A stretch of DNA of 64,000 nt from Comamonas antarctica (GTDB lineage Bacteria > Pseudomonadota > Gammaproteobacteria > Burkholderiales > Burkholderiaceae_C): assembly GCF_013363755.1 (NCBI RefSeq), contig NZ_CP054840.1, positions 2,907,501 through 2,971,500 of the forward strand, given 5' to 3'. A model generated the notes under the pieces. The model was given only the letters and a program-made list of their open reading frames with translations, searched no databases and had not been told where the DNA came from. Every line of letters begins with the position of its first letter. Position 1 is the stretch's first letter. Position numbers and translations under genes: made by a program. Below are positions 8,405 through 15,683 of the stretch, in pieces.

Positions 8405-9550
8405 TCAGACGGCTCCCAGCACCCCCCGCCCCGCCAATACCAACGCGCTGTCCTCCTGCGGCGTGTGCACGCGCCCGCAGAGCACGTCGCGCAGGTGGCG
8501 CTCGAGCGGGTTGCGCCGCGACAAGCCATGGTTGCTGGTCAGCGCCAGCGCTTCCTGCACCAGCTCCACCGCCTGGCGCATCACCAGGGTCTTGATCAGG
8601 CCGCTGTCGGCCAGCGGCACCTGCGCGCCGGCATCGAGATCGCGCGCCAGGCTGGCCAGCAGCCGCTGGTTCGACAGCCGCAGCGCTTCGATCCGCCCCA
8701 CGGCTTCCTGCACCCTGGGCAAGGTCGCCAGCGGCGCGCCCAGGCTGGCGGGCGTGCGCTCGCGCAGGAAGCTGAGCAGCCAGTCGCGCGCCGCGAGTGC
8801 CACGCCGGAGTAGAGCGCGCCCAGCAGCACCGTCATCTCGGCTTGCATGCTGGTGTCGCGCGGCTGCGCGCCCGCAGGTACGAGCCCCATGCCATGGTCC
8901 AGCGGCGTGAGCACCGCGTCGAGGATCACGTCGTGGCTGCCGCTGGCGCGCAGGCCCAGGTGGTCCCAGCTGGCTTCGATCTGCACGCCCGGGCTGTCCG
9001 CGCGCACCAGGAACGTGCCCACCTGCGGCTCGGCATCGTCGGTGCGCGCCCAGACCGCATACCAGCGCAGGATCGGCGCGCCGGTCGAATAGATCTTGCG
9101 CCCGCTCAGGCGCCAGCCTTCGGGCGTGCGCCGCGCCACCGTGGCCGGCAGGCCGCCGCGCGCGGGCGTGCCGAGTTCGGGCTCGACGCGCAGCGCGTTC
9201 GCCAGCGACACGCCGGCGGCCGCCTCCTGCACCAGCTGGCGCGCGAGGTGTTCGGGCCAGAACGTGCCCGGGCGCGCCATCTGGCGCTGCTGCAGGTATT
9301 GCATGCTCAGCACCAGCGCGGTCGCCGGGCAGCCATAGCCCAGCGCGCCGATCACCTCGCCGAGTTCCGCCACCGAGACCTGCTGGCCGCCCCAGGCGCG
9401 CGGCGCGGCCAGCGCCAGCAAGCCGGCACGCTGCAGATCGGCGAAGTTCGCATGGGGAAAGCTGCCGTCGCGGTCATGCGCCACCGCGCGCTGGCCGAAC
9501 TCCGCGGCCAGCGTGCGCGCGGCATCGCCCGGGCTCATCTCGAGTTTCAT
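8405..9550 (-). CDS. Acyl-CoA dehydrogenase-like flavoprotein, SfnB-like (module B)
   Basis: A 381-residue protein with the acyl-CoA dehydrogenase fold: an N-terminal helical domain (FADLQRAGLLALAAPRAWGG), a middle domain with GRKIYSTGAP and WDHLGLRASGSHDV, and a C-terminal helical bundle. It resembles SfnB/DszC-type oxygenases linked to dimethyl sulfone and sulfonate use more than beta-oxidation enzymes. The ATG at 9548-9550 lies 2 nt after the monooxygenase stop, so it is the last gene of module B. It probably uses reduced flavin. It is only a distant relative of the module A flavoprotein. Confidence 0.8.
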   Translation of the reverse strand: MKLEMSPGDAARTLAAEFGQRAVAHDRDGSFPHANFADLQRAGLLALAAPRAWGGQQVSVAELGEVIGALGYGCPATALVLSMQYLQQRQMARPGTFWPEHLARQLVQEAAAGVSLANALRVEPELGTPARGGLPATVARRTPEGWRLSGRKIYSTGAPILRWYAVWARTDDAEPQVGTFLVRADSPGVQIEASWDHLGLRASGSHDVILDAVLTPLDHGMGLVPAGAQPRDTSMQAEMTVLLGALYSGVALAARDWLLSFLRERTPASLGAPLATLPRVQEAVGRIEALRLSNQRLLASLARDLDAGAQVPLADSGLIKTLVMRQAVELVQEALALTSNHGLSRRNPLERHLRDVLCGRVHTPQEDSALVLAGRGVLGAV

Positions 9551-9552
9551 GC

Positions 9553-10653
9553 TCAGGCCGCCTTGCGTTCGAGCGTGCGTGCGGCCTCGCGCTGCGCGAC
9601 CTTCTCGCGGATCAGCGGAATCAGCTCGCGGCCGTACTCGATGGCATCGAGCAGCGGATCGAAACCGCGCAGCAGCAGCGTGGTGATGCCCAGGTCGTAG
9701 TACTTGAGCAGCGCTTCGGCCACCTGTTCCGGCGTGCCGACCAGCGAGGTCGAGTTGCTGCGGCCGCCGGTCTCGCGCGCCACCGCGGTCCACAGCCGTT
9801 CATCGACGCGGTCGCCCTTGGCCGCATCGGCGAGCAGGCGGCGCGCGCCTTCGCTTTGCTGCGGGCCGGTGCCGCGCGCGTGCGAGATCGGCACCTGGCG
9901 GCTGCGCGTGTCGGCCAGGATCTGCTCGGCCTTGGCCCAGGCCTGCTCCTCGGTGGGCGCAATGATCGGGCGGAAGGAAATGCTGAATGCGACTTCGCGG
10001 CCATGGCTTGCGGCCTCGGCGCGCACGCGGCGCACCAGCTCGCCGGCCTGCGCCAGCGACTCGCCCCACAGCGCATAGACGTCGGCATGCTTGCCCGCGA
10101 CCTTGAGCGCGGCCTCCGAGGCGCCGCCAAAGAAGATCGGCACATGGGGCTGCTGCAGCGGCTTGACTTCCGAACTCACGCCCTTGGCGCGGTAGAAGCG
10201 GCCCTCGTGGTCGAACGGCTGGGTTTCGGTCCAGACGCGGCGCAGCAGGCCGAGGTATTCATCGGTGCGCGCATAGCGCTCGTCATGGTCCAGGAAATCG
10301 CCATCGCGCTGCTGGTCGGCATCCGAGCCGCCGCTGATGTAGTGCACCGCGACGCGCCCGCCCGTGTAGTGGTCGAGGGTCGCGAACTGCCGCGCCGCGA
10401 GGGTCGGCGCCACGAAGCCCGGGCGGTGCGCGAGCAGGAACTGGATGCGCTGGGTGTGGGCCGCGGCATAGGTGACGGTGAGCAGCGGATCGGGGCTGGT
10501 GGCGCTGGCCGGCACCAGGATGCGGTCGAAGCCCGCATGCTCATGGGCCTGGGCCAGCAGGCGCACGTAGTCGGTGTCCACCGCCGGCCCCTTGCGGCCG
10601 ATGGTCTCGGAAGCTTCCTGGGGGGCAATCAGGCCAATGATCTGCACGGACAT
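9553..10653 (-). CDS. SsuD-like flavin-dependent (alkane)sulfonate monooxygenase
   Basis: A 366-residue bacterial luciferase-like TIM-barrel enzyme. SsuD-family hallmarks include FLLAHRPGFVAPTLAARQ, ATLDHYTGGRVAVHYISGG and the FLDHDERYARTDEYL stretch. The family uses FMNH2 and O2 to break the C-S bond of a sulfonate, releasing sulfite and an aldehyde. FMNH2 could come from the SsuE at 17766. Start: ATG at 10653 with AAGGAG upstream. Conserved sequence upstream (10711-10744) suggests it has its own promoter. The true substrate may be a sulfonate or sulfone. Confidence 0.85.
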   Translation of the reverse strand: MSVQIIGLIAPQEASETIGRKGPAVDTDYVRLLAQAHEHAGFDRILVPASATSPDPLLTVTYAAAHTQRIQFLLAHRPGFVAPTLAARQFATLDHYTGGRVAVHYISGGSDADQQRDGDFLDHDERYARTDEYLGLLRRVWTETQPFDHEGRFYRAKGVSSEVKPLQQPHVPIFFGGASEAALKVAGKHADVYALWGESLAQAGELVRRVRAEAASHGREVAFSISFRPIIAPTEEQAWAKAEQILADTRSRQVPISHARGTGPQQSEGARRLLADAAKGDRVDERLWTAVARETGGRSNSTSLVGTPEQVAEALLKYYDLGITTLLLRGFDPLLDAIEYGRELIPLIREKVAQREAARTLERKAA

Positions 10654-10710
10654 CGCGTTCTCCTTGAAGGCTGCAAAACCCCATGATCGGACGCGCCGGG
10701 CGCCGCCGCC

Positions 10711-10744
10711 AACGAAGAAAAACGCGTTTGCTAGCGCGGAATTC
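10711..10744 (-). promoter_or_regulatory. Upstream element shared with the module B binding-protein gene
   Basis: This stretch aligns without gaps to 15011-15044 with 24 of 34 positions identical, including AACGAA and AAAAACGC on the + strand and GCGGAA at the other end. It lies 58 nt upstream of the SsuD-like ATG; the other copy lies 85 nt upstream of the binding-protein ATG. Both face - strand genes of the same module. It is likely a promoter or activator site of a sulfur-starvation regulon; the protein that binds it is unknown. Confidence 0.55.
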
Positions 10745-10759
10745 GTCGCGCCGCGCGGC

Positions 10760-11937
10760 TCAGTGGGGATAGCCGGCGCGCACCAGGCGCATGCGGTCCG
10801 CGTCCATGCGCCGCAGCAGGCCGTCGACGCCGGGCGCGGCATTGGCCGCCGGCGCAGGCGCGGCCTCGGTACGGCAGATCAGGTCGCCCTCCGACCAGGC
10901 CGCCTGCCCCGGCACCGAGCGCGCAGCCAGCCATCGCGGTCGACAAACAGCCGGTGGCCGGCTGCCTGCCCGGGCGCCACGCCCAGCAGCAGTGCCAGCG
11001 CGGGCAGCAGCGCCGGGTCCCGGGACAGGCATTCGGGCGCGGCCTGCGCGGCCGCCCCGCCCGAGGCGCCCAGCACCACCGTGACCCAGCGCGGGTCCTC
11101 GGGCGGCGCCGCCGCGTCCCCTGCGGCGAGCACCAGCTGCAGCCGCTGGCCGCGCAGGCTGTCGCTGCTGCGCCGCCCGCCGTAGCGGCAATCGAGCAGG
11201 CTTTGCGGCAGCCGCACCGGCCGCTCCCATGCACCCATGTCGCGCAGCATCTGGCCCGAGGCGCGGGCCTGCAGGAAATCGAGCACCGACCAGATCTGCG
11301 CATCCGACAGCGCGGGCGCACCGGGCATGGTCTGCGTGCCCGAGCGCGCATCGCGCAGGCCATGGCGCACGCGCCAGAACAGCTCGCCTTCAAGCCGCTT
11401 CCAAAGCAAGCCGCCCGCGAGATTGGGCGGCCACCGGCTCAACTGGCTGGCCAGCGGCCCTTCGCCGCGCGCATCCGCGCCATGGCATTGCGCGCAATGC
11501 TGCGTGAAGACGGCCTGGCCCTGGACGATGCTTTGCGCGGAAAACGCCTGCGGCGCGCGGTGCAGGCTGGTGGGCACGGCGGGCGCCCAGAGCAGCATGG
11601 CGCTGGGCCAGGGCGCAAAAGCCAGCAGCGCCGCCGCGCCGGCCGCCAGGGCCAGCGGCCAGCGCCGCGCCGAGCGGCGCCGCAGCACCGCCAGCAGCAA
11701 GGCGGTCAGCACCAACGCCGCCGCGGCGGCAATGCACGCCAGCGTGGCGATGACCCGGCGCGCGTGGCCGGGTTCCTGCAGCAGCCGCTCGGCGGCCAGG
11801 CGCTGCGCGAACGGCCAGGCCGGCTGCTGCGCCACCGTGCCCGACAGTCCCAGCGCATGCCAGGCATCGCGCAGCGCGAGCTGCGCCGCGTACAGCGCTT
11901 CCAGAACGCCGTTGACGATCTCCGTCGGCAGGGCCAT
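10760..11937 (-). CDS. Membrane-anchored c-type cytochrome with apparent frameshift near 3' end
   Basis: Two hydrophobic segments (about 62-85 and 94-118) precede one cytochrome c domain with haem motif CAQCH at 148-152. The domain's later MPGAPALSDAQIW supplies a likely axial Met. In the first frame the protein reads to WLRARC and stops at 10879. A one-base shift near 10915-10925 instead continues SVPGQAAWSEGDLICRT for about 50 residues to a stop at 10760, close to the next gene. So this is either a real mutation or a sequencing error. The ATG lies 3 nt after the ATPase stop. A cytochrome inside a sulfonate-type operon is unusual. Confidence 0.72.
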
Positions 11938-11940
11938 GGA

Positions 11941-12798
11941 TTACCAGCTGTCTCCCAGGCCGAGCAAGGCCAGCGCCTGGCGCCGCAGCTCGGCCAGCCG
12001 CGGGTCGCCGCGGTGGCGCGGATACGGCAGGTCGTTGACCAGCACCTCGCGGATGCGCGCCGGGCGCTCGGAGAACACCACCACGCGCTGCGCCATGAAC
12101 AGCGCCTCCTCGACATCGTGCGTCACCAGCAAGGCCGAGAAGCCCTGGCGCTGCCACAGCGCCACCAGCTCGGTCTGCATCGTCAGGCGGGTGAGCGAAT
12201 CGAGCTTGCCCAGCGGTTCGTCGAGCACCAGCAGCCGCGGGTCGTTGACCAGCGCGCGCGCCAGCGCCACGCGCTGCGCCATGCCGCCCGAGAGCTCATG
12301 CGGCAGCGCGCGCGCAAACGCCTCGAGCCCGACCAGCGCCAGCGCCTCGTCGACGCGGTGGCCCTGCGTCTTGAGCAGGCCGCGCGCCTGCAAGCCCAGC
12401 GCCACGTTGTCCCGGACCGAGCGCCAGGGAAACAGCGTCGGGTCCTGGAAGACCACGATGCGCGAGGGATCGGGGTCGGTGATCGGCTTGCCGTCTTGCA
12501 GCAGCTGGCCGGCACTGGCCGGCTCCAGCCCGGCGACCAGCCGCAGCAAGCTGCTCTTGCCGCAGCCGCTCGGCCCCAGCAGCGCGACGAACTCGCCCGC
12601 AGCGATCTCCAGATCCAGCGCCTCGATGACCTGCAGCCGCGCGGCTTCGCTTGCCCCCGCGCCGCCCTGGCCGCGCTGCGCGAACCAGTGGCTCACGCCC
12701 TGGACCTCGATGCGCGCGCCTGCACCGTCATTGGCGGCGGGGGGAAAGCGCTGCGGCGTGGCCGGCGGCACGCGCGCGGCGGTGGCGGTGTTCACCAT
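11941..12798 (-). CDS. ABC transporter ATPase, SsuB/TauB type (module B)
   Basis: A 285-residue NitT/TauT-class ATPase with a 30-residue Pro/Ala-rich N-terminal tail. Walker A GPSGCGKSS is at 75-83, the Q-loop VFQDP near 118, the signature LSGGMAQR at 169-176, Walker B LLVLDEP at 189-195, and the H-loop is THDVEEA. The segment DPTLFPWRSVRDNV is typical of SsuB. Its ATG overlaps the end of the permease gene by 7 nt. It powers the second complete transporter of the region. Confidence 0.9.
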   Translation of the reverse strand: MVNTATAARVPPATPQRFPPAANDGAGARIEVQGVSHWFAQRGQGGAGASEAARLQVIEALDLEIAAGEFVALLGPSGCGKSSLLRLVAGLEPASAGQLLQDGKPITDPDPSRIVVFQDPTLFPWRSVRDNVALGLQARGLLKTQGHRVDEALALVGLEAFARALPHELSGGMAQRVALARALVNDPRLLVLDEPLGKLDSLTRLTMQTELVALWQRQGFSALLVTHDVEEALFMAQRVVVFSERPARIREVLVNDLPYPRHRGDPRLAELRRQALALLGLGDSW

Positions 12799-13880
12799 TT
12801 GAGGGTTCCTTTCTGCCACGACAGCACGCGGTCGCGCAACGCGAACAGCAGGCTGATCACGCCCGAGAACAGCAGCGCCATCAGGATCAGCGCGGCGTAC
12901 ATGTTGGGATACGCGGCCCAGCCCTGGGCCCAGGTCAGATACCAGCCCAGGCCCGATTTCACGCCCAGCATCTCGGCCACGACCAGCGTCGAGAAGGCCG
13001 CGCCCAGGCCCATGAACAGGCCGACGAACACCTGCGGCAATGCCGCGGGAATCGCCACGCGCAACACCAGGAACCACTGCGACGCGCCCAGCGTGCGCGC
13101 CACGTCATAGAAGTTCTTGTGCACGCCGGCCACGCCCGACCAGGTCAGGATGGCGACGGGAAACGCCATGCCGAGTGCGATCAGGAACACCGCCGTCGAC
13201 CAGCTCGACGGGAAGAAGTAGAAGCTCACCGGCAGCAGCGCCGTGGTCGGCACCGGGCCCAGCACGCGCAGCACCGGATGGATCCAGTAGCTCGCGGCGC
13301 GCGACCAACCGATCAGCACGCCGGTGGCAAACCCGACCAGCGCGCCGATGCCGATGCCGATGGCCAGCAGGCGCAGCGAGTTGGCCGCGCTCTCGGCCAG
13401 GCGTTCGGCATCGGTGGCATAGACCTCGACCAGCGCCTGCGGCGGCGCGAAGAACGGCGTCGGCAGCCGGCCCAGCTTGGCGGTGAGCACCTCCCAGACC
13501 GCCAACCCCAGCGCCAGCGCCACCAGCCACGGTCCCGCGGGCCGCAGCCTGCGCCGCAGCTGCGCCAGCGGCTGCAGGCTTTCGGGCGCCAGCACCAGCA
13601 GCCACAGCAGCCCCGACATCCCGGCCGCGCCCAGCGCGAACTCGGTGGTGTAGGCCCATTCGGTGAAGCCCGCGGGCAGGTTGGGCCACAGATGGGTCAG
13701 CAGCGCCAGCAGCGCCCAGGCCAGCGCGGCCAGCGTGCCCTGCCACCAGAAGGGCGTGCGCGGCGCGGCAACGTGGGCCGGCGCCGGCACCAGTGGCACG
13801 GCGTCGGTATCAAGCAGCCCGGCATCCGGGCGCCGCCGCTGCGGGTGCCCCGGCAGGATATGTTCGGCAAGGGTGCTCAT
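12792..13880 (-). CDS. ABC transporter permease, long N-terminus (module B)
   Basis: A 362-residue permease, about 100 residues longer than usual SsuC. The extra N-terminal part carries two or three added hydrophobic segments (around 47-68 and 79-100) before the standard six-helix core. The EAA loop is VARTLGASQWFLVLRVAIP, then a GLGAAFSTLVVAEMLG stretch. The ATG at 13880 lies 17 nt after the binding-protein stop. The long N-terminal extension is the odd point and could be lineage-specific. Confidence 0.88.
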   Translation of the reverse strand: MSTLAEHILPGHPQRRRPDAGLLDTDAVPLVPAPAHVAAPRTPFWWQGTLAALAWALLALLTHLWPNLPAGFTEWAYTTEFALGAAGMSGLLWLLVLAPESLQPLAQLRRRLRPAGPWLVALALGLAVWEVLTAKLGRLPTPFFAPPQALVEVYATDAERLAESAANSLRLLAIGIGIGALVGFATGVLIGWSRAASYWIHPVLRVLGPVPTTALLPVSFYFFPSSWSTAVFLIALGMAFPVAILTWSGVAGVHKNFYDVARTLGASQWFLVLRVAIPAALPQVFVGLFMGLGAAFSTLVVAEMLGVKSGLGWYLTWAQGWAAYPNMYAALILMALLFSGVISLLFALRDRVLSWQKGTLKW

Positions 13881-13897
13881 GGCATTTCTCCCGTGGT

Positions 13898-14926
13898 TCA
13901 GGACAGCACGTCGGCGTAGACATGGGCGGCGAAGCGCGCCGGGTCGGTGCTGGGCTTGAGCACCTTGACCTGCTTGAAGTCGCGCGCATAGAACTCGATC
14001 TCGTCGCGCAGCGGCTTGCCCACCGGGTGGCTGCGGTGCGTGAGCGTGGCCAGCACCGCGCGCAGCTCGCTTTCGGGCACCTTGGAAAAGGGGCTGAAGA
14101 TGCGCGCGGTCTCGGCCGGGTTGTCCGAGATGAAGTCCGAGGCCTCGACGATGGCGCGCGTGAGCGCCGCCGCGGCCGGGCGGTCGTTGCGCACCATCGC
14201 GCCGCTCACGCCCAGCACGCAGCAGGTCTTGGCCGCGTACTCGCCGGACAGGTTGCTGGCCAGATCGACCAGGCCCTGGGTGCGGCGCTGCACCAGCAGC
14301 AGGTTCGGGTCGCCATCGGCAATGGCCTGCGCCTCGCCCTTTTCCACCGCCAGGCCCAGCATGTCGCCGGGGAACTGGCGCCAGCTCACGTCGCGCTCGG
14401 GGTCGATGCCGGCCTTGGTCAGCAGCACCGAGAAGAAGTTCTTGCCCGGCGAGTTCAGGTCCGACACCGCAATCGTCTTGCCCTTGAGGTGCTTGAGCTC
14501 CTTGACGCCCGCGGGCGCATAGCCGACCAGGCGCGAGCAGCCGCCGTGCGAGCTGCCGACCAGCTTCACATCGAACCCCGACTCCAGCGGCTTGATCCAG
14601 CGGTGGATCATGCCCAGCCCGGCATCGGCCTTGGAGGTGGCGATGATTTCCAGCAACTGGTCGGTGGAGCCGGCGAAGTTGACCAGCTCCACCTTGAGTC
14701 CGTGCTTCTCGAAGATGCCGCGCTCGATGGCCACGGGCGCGGCCGACAGGCAGATCGCATTCGCATTCCAGGCCAGCTTGATCGGACGCAGCGGCCCGGC
14801 CGCCGTGGCCCGCTGCGCCGCGATGCCGGCGGCCCCGGCCAGGCCCGCGGCACCGGCGGCGCGCAGCAGCTTGCGACGCGACCATGTCTTACTCTCCAAC
14901 CCGTCCCGGTTCTGTAGGCTGTGCAT
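13898..14926 (-). CDS. Tat-exported substrate-binding protein of ABC transporter (module B)
   Basis: A 342-residue SsuA/NitT-type binding protein. The leader WSRRKLLRAAGAAGLAG has a twin Arg followed by an Ala/Gly helix and likely cleavage after ATA. The mature part begins with PIKLAWNANAICLSAAPVA. ATG at 14926 was chosen with AAAGGA 9 nt upstream; a longer frame lacks support. It is the first gene of module B and divergent from the dioxygenase at 15085, so the shared 158-nt gap must hold both promoters. The ligand is inferred to be an organosulfur anion. Confidence 0.85.
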   Translation of the reverse strand: MHSLQNRDGLESKTWSRRKLLRAAGAAGLAGAAGIAAQRATAAGPLRPIKLAWNANAICLSAAPVAIERGIFEKHGLKVELVNFAGSTDQLLEIIATSKADAGLGMIHRWIKPLESGFDVKLVGSSHGGCSRLVGYAPAGVKELKHLKGKTIAVSDLNSPGKNFFSVLLTKAGIDPERDVSWRQFPGDMLGLAVEKGEAQAIADGDPNLLLVQRRTQGLVDLASNLSGEYAAKTCCVLGVSGAMVRNDRPAAAALTRAIVEASDFISDNPAETARIFSPFSKVPESELRAVLATLTHRSHPVGKPLRDEIEFYARDFKQVKVLKPSTDPARFAAHVYADVLS

Positions 14927-15010
14927 ACCGAAGTGTCCTTTCGTGGCGATCCGAAGCTGGTCCAGGCGACCAGGCAAGCCCTGATTGAAGTCAATAGCGC
15001 GCGCCGCGGG

Positions 15011-15044
15011 AACGAACAAAAACGCAATTCCATATGCGGAAATT
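15011..15044 (-). promoter_or_regulatory. Upstream element of module B / divergent dioxygenase
   Basis: The second copy of the element at 10711-10744 (24 of 34 identical). It also contains a small dyad, TTCC-ATATGC-GGAA, the spacing often seen in LysR-type targets. It sits between the binding-protein gene and the divergent cysteine dioxygenase-type gene, so it may control both. A CysB/SsuR-like activator is the obvious candidate, but no such gene lies in the window. Confidence 0.5.
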
Positions 15045-15084
15045 ACCGTTTACGCCCACCCCCCCGCCACGCTGTAATCCACGC

Positions 15085-15654
15085 ATGTCCTCATCCACCC
15101 CCACGCCCCGCCTGCAGCACTTCGTGCAGCAGCTGTCGCAGACCCTGGAGCACAGCGCCGACGAGGCCGCGCTGCTCGCCGGCGCCACGCCGCTGCTGCG
15201 CGCGCTGGTCGCGCACGACGACTGGCTGCCCGACGCGTTTGCCCAGCCCCACCCCCAGCATTACCAGCAGTTCCTGCTGCATGCCGACCCCGCGGGCCGC
15301 TTCTCGGTGGTGAGCTTCGTCTGGGGTCCGGGCCAGGGCACGCCCATCCACGACCACACCGTATGGGGCCTGATCGGCATGCTGCGCGGCGCCGAGGAAG
15401 GCCAGCGCTACGCGCGCGACGCGCAAGGCCGCTGGCTGCCCGACGGCCCGGCGCAGGCACTGCGGCCGGGACAGGTCGAAGCCGTGTCGCCGTCGATCGG
15501 CGACGTGCACCGCGTGCGCAACCTGCTGCCCGACCAGGTGTCGATCAGCATCCATGTCTACGGCGCCGACATCGGCAAGGTGCAGCGCCATGTGTTCACC
15601 GAAGACGGCGGCGTCAAGCCCTTTGTCTCCGGCTACGCCAATGCCGCGCAGTGA
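15085..15654 (+). CDS. Cysteine / 3-mercaptopropionate dioxygenase-type cupin
   Basis: A 189-residue cupin of the cysteine dioxygenase family, non-haem iron enzymes that add O2 to a thiol to give a sulfinate. The Fe ligands are visible as PIHDH (His89, His91) and GDVHRV (His142); His157 in SIHVYG is conserved too. The position after HDH reads TVWGLIG, with Gly where mammalian CDO has its cross-linked Cys, as in bacterial 3-mercaptopropionate dioxygenases. The ATG at 15085 was preferred over an upstream in-frame start. It is 29 nt upstream of the rhodanese gene, a common pairing for thiol-sulfur metabolism. Confidence 0.85.
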   Translation: MSSSTPTPRLQHFVQQLSQTLEHSADEAALLAGATPLLRALVAHDDWLPDAFAQPHPQHYQQFLLHADPAGRFSVVSFVWGPGQGTPIHDHTVWGLIGMLRGAEEGQRYARDAQGRWLPDGPAQALRPGQVEAVSPSIGDVHRVRNLLPDQVSISIHVYGADIGKVQRHVFTEDGGVKPFVSGYANAAQ

Positions 15655-15683
15655 CCCCCTTTCTCCACTCTCCGCAATTCCCC

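Noticed and set aside
8405..9550. Assignment as a beta-oxidation acyl-CoA dehydrogenase
   Set aside because: Context (SsuD-like enzyme, sulfonate-type transporter) and SfnB/DszC-like features fit a sulfur-scavenging flavoprotein better; the substrate is left open.
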